Below, one piece after another: positions 9,580 through 18,289 of a stretch of DNA of 64,000 nt. The notes under the pieces were generated by a model. It was given only the letters and a program-made list of their open reading frames with translations. It made no database searches and was not told where the DNA came from. The position numbers and the translations under genes are program-made. The DNA is from Mucilaginibacter glaciei (GTDB lineage: Bacteria; Bacteroidota; Bacteroidia; Sphingobacteriales; Sphingobacteriaceae), in NCBI RefSeq assembly GCF_014773245.1, contig NZ_JACWMX010000005.1:1-64000 (forward strand). The letters run 5' to 3'. The first letter of the stretch is position 1, and every line of letters begins with the position of its first letter.

Positions 9580-9614
9580 AAATCCCGCTATGCAGAGCAT
9601 AGCGGGATTTTTGT
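9580..9614. terminator. Bidirectional terminator between desaturase and the 9721 gene
   Basis: A perfect 13-bp stem (9581-9593 with 9597-9609, AATCCCGCTATGC) closes on the loop AGA. It has A-rich sequence on the left and TTTTTG on the right, so it can stop transcription from both strands. Confidence 0.92.
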
Positions 9615-9626
9615 TTTTATAATGTT

Positions 9627-9701
9627 GTCAGTCTGAGCTTGTCGAAGACTTGTTAGCCCGGCAAAGTAATGTGGCCAATGGTTCGACAGGCTCACTATGA
9701 C
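9627..9701. repeat. Palindromic intergenic repeat, TTCGACAAGCTCA type
   Basis: The element runs from GTCAGTCTGAGCTTGTCGAA to TTCGACAGGCTCACTATGAC and is a diverged copy of the one at 123-180. It lies between a terminator and the 3' end of a minus-strand gene. Confidence 0.8.
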
Positions 9702-9720
9702 TCTTTGGATATATTTTAAT

Positions 9721-10047
9721 TTATCCTTCCTGCACCAGATCAGTTCCCTCGCTACCGGATACATCATCAAACAAACTGTTTAAGATAGATTCAATGGTAA
9801 TGGAATTTACGTCATCTACATAATGCTCGTTGCGGGTAATCCAAAGTTCATCGTCCTGTACGGCGATGGTAAATAGCACACCCTCATATAACTCCGGCTG
9901 AGAGATCTCTATCCCGGCAGGGGCATTAGTTACGGTAAAAGTAATTGAGCTTTGGCGCTGCTCCCTAAAAATGGGGTTCAAGCGTTCCTTAATATGATTG
10001 TAAAGCTCGTCGATACTAACCGGGTTATGCAGGGTGATGATTTTCAT
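9721..10047 (-). CDS. Conserved-looking hypothetical protein, 108 aa
   Basis: I do not recognise this small soluble protein. It has no signal peptide or membrane helix, is acidic at the C-terminus, and has an alternating beta-strand pattern (FTVTNAP, GVLFTIAVQDDELWITRN). It is transcribed toward the bidirectional terminator at 9580-9614, away from the aldo/keto reductase gene. Confidence 0.65.
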   Translation of the reverse strand: MKIITLHNPVSIDELYNHIKERLNPIFREQRQSSITFTVTNAPAGIEISQPELYEGVLFTIAVQDDELWITRNEHYVDDVNSITIESILNSLFDDVSGSEGTDLVQEG

Positions 10048-10164
10048 GGTAATAGTATTTGCTATATTTACAATTGCCTGTGCTTATTGTTTCTGTTTAA
10101 CTTTTATTAAGGCCGATAAAACAGGAGTTTTGTTTTCAACGTTCATCTACTAAAACACACTGCT

Positions 10165-11184
10165 ATGAATTATAAATTGCTGGGCCGGTCGGGCCTTAAA
10201 GTATCTGAACTATGCCTGGGCACCATGGGCTTTGGCACTGAAGGCGGCTGGGGAGCCGACGCTGCAACCAGTTTCGAGATCATGGATGCTTACACTAAAG
10301 AAGGCGGCAATTTCCTGGATACGGCTAATGTTTACAAACTGGGCACCAGCGAAAAACTGATAGGCGAGTACATGAGCAACCACGACCGCGATTATTTTGT
10401 ACTGGCTACCAAATACAGCTTAAAGGATAATACTACCAACCCTAACGCCAGCGGTAACAACCGCAAAAACATGATGCGCAGTGTGGAGGAAAGCCTGAAG
10501 CGGCTGAAGACCGATTTTATAGATGTATTGTACCTGCACATTTGGGATGATATCACCCCGATTGATGAAGTAATGCGCGGTCTGGACGATCTGATACGGC
10601 AGGGCAAAGTAAACTATGCTGCCATAAGCGATACGCCTGCCTGGGTGGTGGCTAAAGGCAATACCCTTGCCGAACTGATGGGCTGGAGCCAGTTCATTGC
10701 CCTGCAGGTAGAGTATAGTCTGCTCTCCCGCACACCGGAGCGCGACCTGATCCCGATGGCCAAACACTTCGGGATGACGGTTACTCCCTGGGCACCCTTA
10801 GCAGGTGGCGCGCTAACCGGTAAATATTTAAAAGGCGACAAAGGCCGTATCAAACCAGAAAGTAACCGCTTGAACGAGCGGGCTGAAAAGATAACCCGTG
10901 TGGTGATGGAAGTAGCGAAGGAATTGGGCGTATCTGAAAGCCATGTAGCCCTGCAGTGGACCATGAGCCGCGGCTTTAGCTGCATCCCTATTGTAGGCGC
11001 GACAAAAGTTGACCAGCTGAAGGATAATTTAAAGACCGTTGACGTACAGCTAACCGCAGAACATATCGCCAAACTGGACGAAGCCAGTAAATTCGAGTTA
11101 GGTTTCCCCGGTGATTTCTTTAAGGAAGACGGTGTGAAGATGAACAGCTTCGGCGGGTTTTACGATAGGGTGGAGAAGAGGTAG
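10165..11184 (+). CDS. Aldo/keto reductase
   Basis: This 339-residue NADPH-dependent oxidoreductase has the (beta/alpha)8 AKR fold. The catalytic tetrad is present: Asp52 and Tyr57 (FLDTANVY), Lys83 (LATKYSL) and His125 (LYLHIWD). The C-terminal cofactor segment (IPIVGATKVDQLKDNL) is typical of family members that bind the 2'-phosphate of NADPH. The substrate cannot be told from sequence. The next gene starts 9 bp after its stop, so the two may be cotranscribed. Confidence 0.93.
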   Translation: MNYKLLGRSGLKVSELCLGTMGFGTEGGWGADAATSFEIMDAYTKEGGNFLDTANVYKLGTSEKLIGEYMSNHDRDYFVLATKYSLKDNTTNPNASGNNRKNMMRSVEESLKRLKTDFIDVLYLHIWDDITPIDEVMRGLDDLIRQGKVNYAAISDTPAWVVAKGNTLAELMGWSQFIALQVEYSLLSRTPERDLIPMAKHFGMTVTPWAPLAGGALTGKYLKGDKGRIKPESNRLNERAEKITRVVMEVAKELGVSESHVALQWTMSRGFSCIPIVGATKVDQLKDNLKTVDVQLTAEHIAKLDEASKFELGFPGDFFKEDGVKMNSFGGFYDRVEKR

Positions 11185-11193
11185 GCAGGAATT

Positions 11194-11730
11194 ATGTTTA
11201 AAACGTTAATGTCTATATCGTTGTTATTCTTTGTTGCCTCTTTGAGCGAGTTGCATTTAAAGGATTATCTTCGTTGGGATAAGGGTAGACTAAACCAGCA
11301 CGGTGTATATTTAAGTGATACAGATAAGGATAAGCTTAAGATTTTTGATAGGTATGCGCATATTGATCTGTCCGGGTTTAAGTTTAGCAAACGAATTGTC
11401 GGAAGACATATTGTTAAAAGCTGGACGAATGAAAAAAAGAAAATCCATGAAGTGATATCAGTGTTGCCCGCCTTGCCTACGTATGAAGTAAATGATATTA
11501 AAAGTGGGAAGGTGAGTACTGAAGCTAATCCTCACAAAAGGATTTTTACTTTTCATACTTATGTGATAAACTTTCCAAACCAACAGTTGCTTGTTTATCA
11601 AACCCAAATTAATGAGGGGATGGTGTATTATAGTATCGGTAAAAAAAGATACAATCCTTTAAAAGAAGATATTTTACTTGGCGTAAATTACCCAGACGAA
11701 AAGGGGATATTGGATCTTATTAAACTATAA
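11194..11730 (+). CDS. Hypothetical exported protein, 178 aa
   Basis: I do not recognise the family. The N-terminus (residues 1-18, MFKTLMSISLLFFVASLSEL) is a short hydrophobic segment that may be a signal peptide or anchor. The rest is polar, rich in Lys and beta-strand patterns. It follows the aldo/keto reductase by 9 bp, and its lower GC resembles the toxin-antitoxin genes downstream more than its upstream neighbour, which may mean it was acquired. Confidence 0.6.
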   Translation: MFKTLMSISLLFFVASLSELHLKDYLRWDKGRLNQHGVYLSDTDKDKLKIFDRYAHIDLSGFKFSKRIVGRHIVKSWTNEKKKIHEVISVLPALPTYEVNDIKSGKVSTEANPHKRIFTFHTYVINFPNQQLLVYQTQINEGMVYYSIGKKRYNPLKEDILLGVNYPDEKGILDLIKL

Positions 11731-11823
11731 TTGGAATATAACTTCCGCGCATATTATGGAAGCAGGGTGAAGAAGCGTTGATAAGATGCTGATAATTAGT
11801 TAAATTTGTTAAAAAGGTAAGTT

Positions 11824-12072
11824 ATGACAATAGCAAGTATTCGCGAAAAACTGCACGATTTCATAGATACTGCAGATGACGAGCGTGTTAAAGCTATTTA
11901 CACGCTTGTTAGAGATGAGCCAGCAAATTATGAATGGACGGCAGATAAAAATTTTGTAGCCGAATTAGACGACCGTTTAGACAAACTAAATAGTGGAGAG
12001 GATGCCGGGCGTACCTGGAATGATATAGAGGCATCTATTGAGCAGCTTAAAAGTAAGCGTAACATAATGTAA
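11824..12072 (+). CDS. Antitoxin-like protein of a ParE/RelE-type module
   Basis: This 82-residue protein has a C-terminal segment (ELDDRLDKLNSGEDAGRTW) matching the usual pattern of 'putative addiction module component' antitoxins, where a helix, a Gly and a W precede the toxin-binding tail. The toxin gene begins immediately after its stop codon with no gap. The N-terminal half should mediate dimerisation or DNA binding and autoregulation of the pair; that is family knowledge and was not seen directly. Confidence 0.8.
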   Translation: MTIASIREKLHDFIDTADDERVKAIYTLVRDEPANYEWTADKNFVAELDDRLDKLNSGEDAGRTWNDIEASIEQLKSKRNIM

Positions 12073-12357
12073 ATGGAAAATGTAATTTTTTCGGTTAAAG
12101 CCGAGAAAGAATTGTTAGCATCTTGGGAATGGTATGAAGAGCAACAAGCAGAATTAGGCGATCGCTTCATTAGGGAGGTGCAAAGAAAAATTAGCTTTGT
12201 TATTCGCAATCCGCTTCACTACCCATTAAAAGGCAGGCACCGCGAAGCAAAGATTGAAATTTTTCCATTTATTATAACTTATGCCGTCCAAGCAAATGAC
12301 TTATTCATTAAAATTACTTCCGTATTCCATACGAGTCGCCATCCTGAGCAAAAGTAA
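12073..12357 (+). CDS. ParE/RelE-superfamily toxin
   Basis: The 94-residue protein has the compact RelE/ParE fold signature: an N-terminal helix pair (AEKELLASWEWYEEQQAELG), a basic core (RNPLHYPLKGRHREAKIEIF) and the terminal strand VFHTSRHPE typical of ParE relatives. ParE toxins poison gyrase and RelE toxins cut mRNA on the ribosome; which applies here is not settled. The start codon directly abuts the antitoxin stop. Confidence 0.86.
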   Translation: MENVIFSVKAEKELLASWEWYEEQQAELGDRFIREVQRKISFVIRNPLHYPLKGRHREAKIEIFPFIITYAVQANDLFIKITSVFHTSRHPEQK

Positions 12358-12369
12358 ACCAAATAGTAA

Positions 12370-13140
12370 ATGAGGTATATAAAATACATAGCGGTCTTTT
12401 TACTTTTCCTTTTTAACATCTCTAACATCAACGCCCAATCTCAAAACCTCAAAATCGTTTATATAGGTGATAGCATAACTTATGGTGCAGGTTTAGATAG
12501 CCCCGCCACACAGGCCCCACCGGTAATTGCGTCTGCGTGGTTGCGTAAGCAAAAAGGACTTGGCTCGGTGAGTTTCAGTAACCAGGGGCACAGCGGTTAT
12601 ACCACCCTTGATTTTTTACCGGGTATGCCTGCATTTAAACAAGTATTGGAGGCCGCCAAAGCTTTTGGGCAGGCGGATGCCCTGCTTGTATTTGCTATGA
12701 TGATAGGCACCAATGACAGCGCCGTAAAAGGCACGCACGGTGCCCCGGTATCGGTAGCTGATTATAAGGCCAACTTGAAAACCATTACAGATACCTTGTT
12801 AAATCATTTCCCGAAATCCATCGTCATCTATCAGCACCCTTTATGGTATAGCCCTAATACCCAAAACGGGGCAACCTATTTACAGGAAGGGTTAACGCGA
12901 CTACAAACTTATGTCCCGGCGATAGATGCGCTGGCGAGTAGCTATAAAGCTGTTAATCCTAACCATGTATTTGTTGGCGATACGAAGGCATTTGGCTATT
13001 TCAAGGCGAACTACCTTACAGATTTCCAGGCAGAGCCGGGCAGGCAAGGCATATTTTATCTGCATCCCAACAAAAAGGGCGCAGTTGTTTTAGGCGAATT
13101 TTGGGCTAAGGCAATCTATAAGGTGGTGAGTAAACTGTAA
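12370..13140 (+). CDS. Secreted SGNH/GDSL hydrolase (esterase)
   Basis: This 256-residue protein has a signal peptide (1-22, ending NINAQ) and the SGNH catalytic blocks: GDS with Ser35 (YIGDSITYG), the Gly/Asn block GTND (113-116), and the C-terminal block with His232 (FYLHPNKKG). Such enzymes remove acyl groups from polysaccharides or lipids in the periplasm or outside the cell. It starts 12 bp after the toxin gene but is unlikely to be functionally tied to it. Confidence 0.88.
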   Translation: MRYIKYIAVFLLFLFNISNINAQSQNLKIVYIGDSITYGAGLDSPATQAPPVIASAWLRKQKGLGSVSFSNQGHSGYTTLDFLPGMPAFKQVLEAAKAFGQADALLVFAMMIGTNDSAVKGTHGAPVSVADYKANLKTITDTLLNHFPKSIVIYQHPLWYSPNTQNGATYLQEGLTRLQTYVPAIDALASSYKAVNPNHVFVGDTKAFGYFKANYLTDFQAEPGRQGIFYLHPNKKGAVVLGEFWAKAIYKVVSKL

Positions 13141-13267
13141 TAGAAATAGTTTGTTAGCCCTGTAGCGGATGGATGTTCACGCAAAGTCGCGAAGCCGCTC
13201 AGTTTTTTCTTTGAAACCCTTACAACTATTTAAGCTTTCCAACTCTTTAAACTAATCCCAAAAACCA

Positions 13268-13298
13268 TTTGTGAATTAAACAATTAAGCCTATCTTTG
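13268..13298 (+). promoter_or_regulatory. Promoter of the rplM-rpsI-rpsB-tsf operon
   Basis: TTTG (13268-13271), a 19-bp spacer and TATCTTTG (13291-13298) form an excellent Bacteroidetes sigma-A promoter. Transcription should begin near 13303, at a perfect 14-bp palindrome CCCGTAATTACGGG (13303-13316). This placement excludes translation starts upstream of the GTG at 13353. Confidence 0.85.
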
Positions 13299-13352
13299 CA
13301 GTCCCGTAATTACGGGGTAAAGAATACGTTTAATAAATTTAATTTAAAGCAA

Positions 13353-13790
13353 GTGAATACGTTAAGTTACAAAACTGTCTCAGCCAACAAGAAAACCGTC
13401 AATAAAGAATGGGTTGTTGTTGATGCAAACAATGAGATTTTGGGGCGCTTGTGTACTAAGATCGCGATGATGATCAGAGGTAAGCACAAGCCAGGGTTCA
13501 CCCCACACGTAGACTGCGGAGATAATGTAATTGTTATCAATGCAGACAAGGTAAAACTGACCGGAAACAAATTCAGCGAAAAGCAGTATGTTTCTTACAC
13601 CGGTTACCCGGGTGGTCAGCGTTTCATTTCTCCAAAAGAGTTAATGGCAAAGCATCCTGAGCGTGTGATCGAGAAAGCAGTACGTGGTATGTTACCAAAA
13701 AGCCGTTTAGGCCGTGCTATTTACGGTAACCTGCATGTTTATGCAGGTGCAGAGCATCCTCATGCAGCTCAAAATCCAACAACCATTTAA
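13353..13790 (+). CDS. rplM: 50S ribosomal protein L13
   Basis: This large-subunit protein of 145 residues from the GTG start used here shows the L13 hallmarks EWVVVDANNEILGRLCTKIA and RGKHKPGFTP. An open frame extends to 13296, but that would put the start inside the promoter's -7 box. Bacteroidetes L13 begins (M)NTLSYKTVSANKKTVNKEW, so the GTG at 13353 is chosen. It leads the operon with S9, S2 and EF-Ts. The palindrome in its short leader may be a regulatory structure. Confidence 0.96.
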   Translation: MNTLSYKTVSANKKTVNKEWVVVDANNEILGRLCTKIAMMIRGKHKPGFTPHVDCGDNVIVINADKVKLTGNKFSEKQYVSYTGYPGGQRFISPKELMAKHPERVIEKAVRGMLPKSRLGRAIYGNLHVYAGAEHPHAAQNPTTI

Positions 13791-13810
13791 TTACAAAGGA
13801 GAAAAGAAAA

Positions 13811-14197
13811 ATGCCAACAACTAACACTTCAGGCAGAAGAAAAACAGCAGTTGCCCGCATCTACTTAAATGATGGATCTGGCACCATTACCGTTAACGGT
13901 AAAGATTACAAAGAGTACTTCCCTACCTTACCTTTACAATACATCGTTATGCAAAGCACAGAAGTATCTGGCAGCGCAGGTAAATTCGATGTTAAAGTAA
14001 ACGTAGCAGGTGGTGGTGTAAAAGGACAGGCAGAAGCCGTTCGTTTAGCTATCGCGAAAGCTATTGTTGAACTGGACCCGGAAAAGAAACCGGCTTTACG
14101 CGCTAAAGGTTTAATGACACGTGATGACCGTATGGTTGAACGTAAAAAACCAGGCCGTAAGAAAGCACGTAAGAAATTCCAATTCAGTAAACGCTAA
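13811..14197 (+). CDS. rpsI: 30S ribosomal protein S9
   Basis: The 128-residue protein has the S9 signatures TSGRRKTAVARIYL and GGGVKGQAEAVRLAIAKA, and the basic C-terminal tail ending FSKR that reaches the ribosomal P site. A clear Shine-Dalgarno (AAGGAG) precedes the ATG. The L13-S9 order is nearly universal in bacteria. Confidence 0.98.
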   Translation: MPTTNTSGRRKTAVARIYLNDGSGTITVNGKDYKEYFPTLPLQYIVMQSTEVSGSAGKFDVKVNVAGGGVKGQAEAVRLAIAKAIVELDPEKKPALRAKGLMTRDDRMVERKKPGRKKARKKFQFSKR

Positions 14198-14218
14198 AAT
14201 TTTAGGAGGACAACAACA

Positions 14219-15070
14219 ATGGCAAGAACAACATATCAGGATTTACTGGATGCAGGTGTACACTTTGGTCACCTTACCCGCAAATGGGACCCGAAAATGT
14301 CACAGTACATTTTTATGGAGCGCAACGGTATCCACATTATCGATTTAAATAAAACCTTATCAAAGGTTGAAGAAGCTGCTGCAGCTATCAAACAAATTGT
14401 AAAATCAGGTCGTAAAGTATTATTCGTAGCAACAAAGAAACAAGCGAAGGATATCGTAGCTGAATATGCAAAAGGCGTAAATATGCCTTACATCACCGAG
14501 CGTTGGTTGGGTGGTATGTTAACCAACTTTGCTACCGTACGCAAGTCGATCAAAAAGATGTCAAACATCGATAAATTGACTAAAGACGGTACTTACAGCA
14601 ACCTTTCTAAGAAAGAGCGTTTGATGATACAGCGCGAGCGTATCAAATTAGAAACCTTGTTAGGTGGTATCGCGGATCTTAACCGTTTACCTGCTGCATT
14701 GTTCCTGATAGATGTTAAGAAAGAGCACATCGCGGTATCTGAAGCTTTAAAGCTTAACATACCAACATTTGCAATGGTTGATACCAACTCTGATCCGTCG
14801 AACATCGATTTCCCTATCCCGGCGAATGATGATGCTACCAAATCAATTTCATTGATCACCGGTATCATTATCAAAGCTATCGAAGAAGGTTTGGATGAGC
14901 GCAAACGCGAGAAAGATGACGAAACTGAAAAAGAAGCAGCTGCTGCAAAAGCAAAAGCTGATGCCCCTGAAGTACAAGACCGTTCTGAAGGTGGTAAAAG
15001 AAAAAGGACTGCAGATGTAACAGCTGAGGCTGAAACTGAAGCCCCTGCTGCTGATTCAACAGAAGAATAA
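14219..15070 (+). CDS. rpsB: 30S ribosomal protein S2
   Basis: The 283-residue protein contains the S2 signatures (LDAGVHFGHLTRKWDPKM and TERWLGGMLTNF). A strong AGGAGG lies before the ATG. Beyond about residue 235 it carries a charged Ala/Glu/Lys-rich tail (KEAAAAKAKAD, ETEAPAADSTEE), an extension common in this phylum and likely disordered. Confidence 0.98.
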   Translation: MARTTYQDLLDAGVHFGHLTRKWDPKMSQYIFMERNGIHIIDLNKTLSKVEEAAAAIKQIVKSGRKVLFVATKKQAKDIVAEYAKGVNMPYITERWLGGMLTNFATVRKSIKKMSNIDKLTKDGTYSNLSKKERLMIQRERIKLETLLGGIADLNRLPAALFLIDVKKEHIAVSEALKLNIPTFAMVDTNSDPSNIDFPIPANDDATKSISLITGIIIKAIEEGLDERKREKDDETEKEAAAAKAKADAPEVQDRSEGGKRKRTADVTAEAETEAPAADSTEE

Positions 15071-15078
15071 TAATTTTA

Positions 15079-15208
15079 AGTGAGTGGTGATTAGTGAATA
15101 GTGAGTTGTTAAAACTTACCGTTTATTATTCACCACTTACTCATTAATAAAATTTAGTGTTTGGGGATGATAAGTAAACCAACTACTCACCACTCACTAT
15201 TCACTATT
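15079..15208 (+). repeat. Alternating complementary repeats in the rpsB-tsf gap
   Basis: The left arm AGTGAGTGGTGATTAGT (15079-15095) is complementary to ACTACTCACCACTCACT (15182-15198) at 16 of 17 positions. It can also pair, less perfectly, with TTCACCACTTACTCATT (15129-15145). The three arms therefore allow mutually exclusive hairpins in the mRNA just before tsf. It may be an attenuator-like structure or a mobile low-complexity repeat. Confidence 0.7.
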
Positions 15209-15221
15209 TAACCAAAACAAA

Positions 15222-16073
15222 ATGTCTACAGTACAAATATCTGCATCAGATGTAAACAAACTGCGCCAGCAAACAGGTGCGGGCATGATGGATTGCAAAA
15301 AAGCTTTAACTGAAACCAATGGTGATTTTGAAGCTGCTATTGATTTTTTAAGAAAAAAAGGTGCTAAGGTTGCTGCAAGCCGCCAGGACCGCGAGTCTAA
15401 CGAAGGTGTTGTTATCGCACGTACTTCTGAAGATTTCAAAACAGGTGTTATCATCGAATTGAACTGCGAAACTGATTTCGTAGCGAAGAACGCTGAGTTT
15501 GTTGCTTTCGCTAATGAAATTGCAAACGTAGCTGTTGAAAACAAACCGGCTTCTATCGAAGCTTTGTACGATCTTACTATTGATGTTGATACCGAGCGTG
15601 TTAAAATTGGCGAAGCTATCATTAACAAAACAGGTAAAATTGGCGAAAAGATCGGCGTATCTAAATACGAAGTGATTGAAGGCGATAAAGTTGTTGCTTA
15701 CATCCACGGTAACTTCCGTTTAGGTGTATTAGTTGGTTTAAGCAAGGCTGTTGAAGGTGCTGATGAAGCTGGTAAGGATGTTGCTATGCAAATTGCTGCC
15801 ATGAACCCGGTTGCTATTGATAAAGATGGTGTTGATTCATCTGTTATTGAGCGCGAAATGGAAATTGCAAAAGATGTGATCCGTGCAGAAGGTAAGCCAG
15901 AAGCAATGGTTGAAAAAATCGCTGCAGGTAAGCTGAACAAATTTTATAAAGACTCAACTTTATTAAACCAGGAGTTTGTAAAAGACTCATCTAAAACTGT
16001 ATCACAGTTCTTAGATACGGTTGATAAAGGCCTAACCGTTACCGCCTTTAAGCGGGTAGCTTTAGGAGCTTAA
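15222..16073 (+). CDS. tsf: Translation elongation factor Ts
   Basis: This 283-residue nucleotide-exchange factor for EF-Tu has the family signatures LRQQTGAGMMDCKKAL near the N-terminus and ELNCETDFVAKN in the core. It lies downstream of rpsB, the usual partner, separated by the 151-bp repeat-bearing gap. A strong terminator follows 7 bp after the stop. Confidence 0.98.
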   Translation: MSTVQISASDVNKLRQQTGAGMMDCKKALTETNGDFEAAIDFLRKKGAKVAASRQDRESNEGVVIARTSEDFKTGVIIELNCETDFVAKNAEFVAFANEIANVAVENKPASIEALYDLTIDVDTERVKIGEAIINKTGKIGEKIGVSKYEVIEGDKVVAYIHGNFRLGVLVGLSKAVEGADEAGKDVAMQIAAMNPVAIDKDGVDSSVIEREMEIAKDVIRAEGKPEAMVEKIAAGKLNKFYKDSTLLNQEFVKDSSKTVSQFLDTVDKGLTVTAFKRVALGA

Positions 16074-16080
16074 ATATTTT

Positions 16081-16115
16081 ATCCCCCTCGTTAAAAACGA
16101 GGGGGATTTTTTTTG
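16081..16115 (+). terminator. Terminator of the rplM-tsf operon
   Basis: A perfect 12-bp stem (ATCCCCCTCGTT, 16081-16092, with 16096-16107), loop AAA, and a run of eight T. Confidence 0.96.
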
Positions 16116-16136
16116 TCCTGTTATTTTTTTGATCCT

Positions 16137-16234
16137 GCGTCATTGCGAGGAACGAAGCAATCTCAGAACTGTGCTAAACGATTTGCTTAACCGATTGTCC
16201 TTTTTAGAGATTGCTTCGTTCCTCGCAATGACGC
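16137..16234. repeat. Palindromic repeat with 28-bp perfect arms
   Basis: Arms at 16137-16164 and 16207-16234 (GCGTCATTGCGAGGAACGAA + GCAATCTC and its complement) are exact inverted copies around a 42-bp spacer. Half-sites of the same type occur in the 1-338 stack. It lies between the tsf terminator and nagA. Confidence 0.95.
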
Positions 16235-16252
16235 AATTGTTATAAATTAAGT

Positions 16253-17374
16253 ATGATAACAGCACTTCATAACCTACAACTCATCACTAACGGCACCATC
16301 GCCGCAGGCAAAGCCATTTTAATCGAGGACCGCCAAATAAAGGCCGTTATTGCCGAAGTAGAAATCCCTGCCGATGCCGAAAAGAAAAACCTTCAGGGGA
16401 ATTATATTGCACCGGGCCTGATAGATCTGCAGATCTATGGCAGCGGGGGTAAGCTGTTTGCAGGCACGCCCGAAGTTGCAGCCTTGCAGCGCATGGAAGA
16501 CGACCTGCTGAACCAGGGCACTACCGGTTTTTTCGCAACCATTGGCACAAACACCAATGAGATTGTAGAAGCGGGCATCGCGGCAGCGAAAGAATATCGT
16601 AGCCACGCACGTGGTAACTTTTGGGGCATCCACCTGGAGGGCCCGTATCTTAATCCGGCTAAGAAAGGTGCGCACCCTGCAAAGTTTATCAAAAAAGCCA
16701 CGCTCGCGGAAATTAAGGGCTGGATAGATCAGGGTGATGGTGTGATCACGATGATCACCATAGCTCCTGAATTACAGGATCAGGAGGTGATAGACTATCT
16801 ACATGCGGAGGGGATCATTATATCATCCGGCCATAGCAATGCCACCTACGAGCAAGGTAAAGGATTTTTAAATAACCCTATCCCCGCAGTTACGCACCTG
16901 TTTAACGCCATGCCGCAAATGCACCACCGAGAACCGGGTTATATCCCCGCAATTTTTGAAGCAAAACCCTACACTAGTATTGTTGCCGATGGTAACCATG
17001 TTGATTGGCCGATGATTCGGCTGGCAAAGCGCGAATTGGGCGATAAATTGTTCCTGATTACAGATGCGGTTACCGCTGCCACCACCGGGGCTTATCAGCA
17101 CCGCCTGGAGGGTGATAAGTATGTGATGCCCGACGGTACGCTATCCGGATCGAGCCTTACGATGTTAAAAGCCGTACAGAATTGTGTAGAAAAGGTGGGT
17201 ATTGAACTGGCAGAAGCCATCAACATGGCCAGTCTTTATCCGGCACAATTGGCAAAAAAAGATAGGAAAGGGCAGGTTGCTGCAGGTTTTGATGCCGACC
17301 TAATTGTATTTAATGATGCTTTTGAAACGCAGCAAACTATCCTTGCTGGGAATTTGTTAATGAAGACGACATAA
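16253..17374 (+). CDS. nagA: N-acetylglucosamine-6-phosphate deacetylase
   Basis: This cytosolic amidohydrolase of 373 residues converts GlcNAc-6-P to GlcN-6-P in amino-sugar and peptidoglycan recycling. The metal and substrate motifs are present: HLEGPYLNPAKKGAH with the metal Glu, SSGHSNATY, VTHLFNAMPQMHHREPG, and the catalytic Asp in ITDAVTAATTG. It starts 18 bp after the palindromic repeat. No nagB is adjacent. Confidence 0.95.
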   Translation: MITALHNLQLITNGTIAAGKAILIEDRQIKAVIAEVEIPADAEKKNLQGNYIAPGLIDLQIYGSGGKLFAGTPEVAALQRMEDDLLNQGTTGFFATIGTNTNEIVEAGIAAAKEYRSHARGNFWGIHLEGPYLNPAKKGAHPAKFIKKATLAEIKGWIDQGDGVITMITIAPELQDQEVIDYLHAEGIIISSGHSNATYEQGKGFLNNPIPAVTHLFNAMPQMHHREPGYIPAIFEAKPYTSIVADGNHVDWPMIRLAKRELGDKLFLITDAVTAATTGAYQHRLEGDKYVMPDGTLSGSSLTMLKAVQNCVEKVGIELAEAINMASLYPAQLAKKDRKGQVAAGFDADLIVFNDAFETQQTILAGNLLMKTT

Positions 17375-17424
17375 AATTTTAACAATACCGATTAATAACT
17401 ATTTTTGATAAATCTTCCTGATAA

Positions 17425-18129
17425 ATGAAATACAAAAGAATTTTACTGAAGTTAAGCGGTGAGTCCTTAATGGGCCAAAGGCAGTATGGTATTGATAACA
17501 ACCAGGTTTTGCAATACGCTCAGGATATTAAAGCCGTTAAGGAAAAAGGTATCGAGATAGCGGTTGTAGTAGGTGGCGGTAACATATTCAGGGGCTTAAG
17601 CGCCGAAAAAAGCGGTATGGAACGCGCCCAGGCCGATTATATGGGCATGCTGGCTACAGTTATTAACTGTATGGCCGTACAAAATGCACTGGAAACCATC
17701 GGTGTAGAAACTCGCCTGCAGTCGGCTATAAAAATGGAGCAGATCTGCGAGCCTTACATCCGCCGCCGTGCCATGCATCACCTGGAATGCGGTAAAATTG
17801 TAATTTTTGGCGCCGGTACCGGTAACCCGTATTTCACTACAGATACAGCAGCGTCATTACGTGCCATAGAGATCAAGGCAGACGTTGTACTGAAGGGTAC
17901 CCGTGTCGATGGTATCTATACTGCCGACCCGGAGAAAGACCCGTCAGCAACGCGTTATGATGAGATAACCTTTCAGGAAGTTTACGATAAAGGCCTAAAC
18001 GTAATGGATATGACCGCCATTACCCTTTGCCAGGAAAATAAGCTGCCCATCATTGTATTTGATATGAACAAACCCGGCAACTTCATGAAAATTGCCGAGG
18101 GCGAAGCTATTGGGACACTGGTGCGGTAA
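17425..18129 (+). CDS. pyrH: UMP kinase
   Basis: This 234-residue amino-acid-kinase-fold enzyme phosphorylates UMP to UDP in pyrimidine synthesis. Family segments are [38 protein letters not shown] and [13 protein letters not shown]. In many bacteria pyrH is followed by frr. Here frr lies about 3 kb downstream on the other strand, with a repeat cluster and an ABC exporter between. Confidence 0.97.
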   Translation: MKYKRILLKLSGESLMGQRQYGIDNNQVLQYAQDIKAVKEKGIEIAVVVGGGNIFRGLSAEKSGMERAQADYMGMLATVINCMAVQNALETIGVETRLQSAIKMEQICEPYIRRRAMHHLECGKIVIFGAGTGNPYFTTDTAASLRAIEIKADVVLKGTRVDGIYTADPEKDPSATRYDEITFQEVYDKGLNVMDMTAITLCQENKLPIIVFDMNKPGNFMKIAEGEAIGTLVR

Positions 18130-18137
18130 ATATACCT

Positions 18138-18230
18138 GTCATGCTGGACTTGCTTCAGCATCTCACCATCAAAGTTTTCCCGCATGTTGGCTACTTGTCC
18201 CGAGAGATCCTGAAATAAATTCAGGATGAC
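18138..18230. repeat. Palindromic repeat, TTCAGGATCTC type
   Basis: The left arm GTCATGCTGGACTTGCTTCA and the right arm ending AAATTCAGGATGAC are imperfect inverted copies. A lone half-element of the same type (ACTGAAATAATTCAGCATGAC) lies at 55179-55199. Confidence 0.8.
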
Positions 18231-18243
18231 AAGATATAAAAAT

Positions 18244-18276
18244 AAGCCCTGCTGAATTTTTCAGCAGGGCTTTGTT
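18244..18276 (+). terminator. Terminator downstream of pyrH
   Basis: A perfect 13-bp stem AAGCCCTGCTGAA (18244-18256) with 18260-18272, loop TTT, then a short T-rich tail. The intervening palindromic repeat means it lies 114 bp after the pyrH stop. Confidence 0.88.
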
Positions 18277-18289
18277 GTATAAAGACCAT

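Noticed and set aside
13296-13352. Longer L13 start at 13296
   Set aside because: It begins inside the -7 box of the promoter at 13291-13298, and L13 homologues start at the GTG region.
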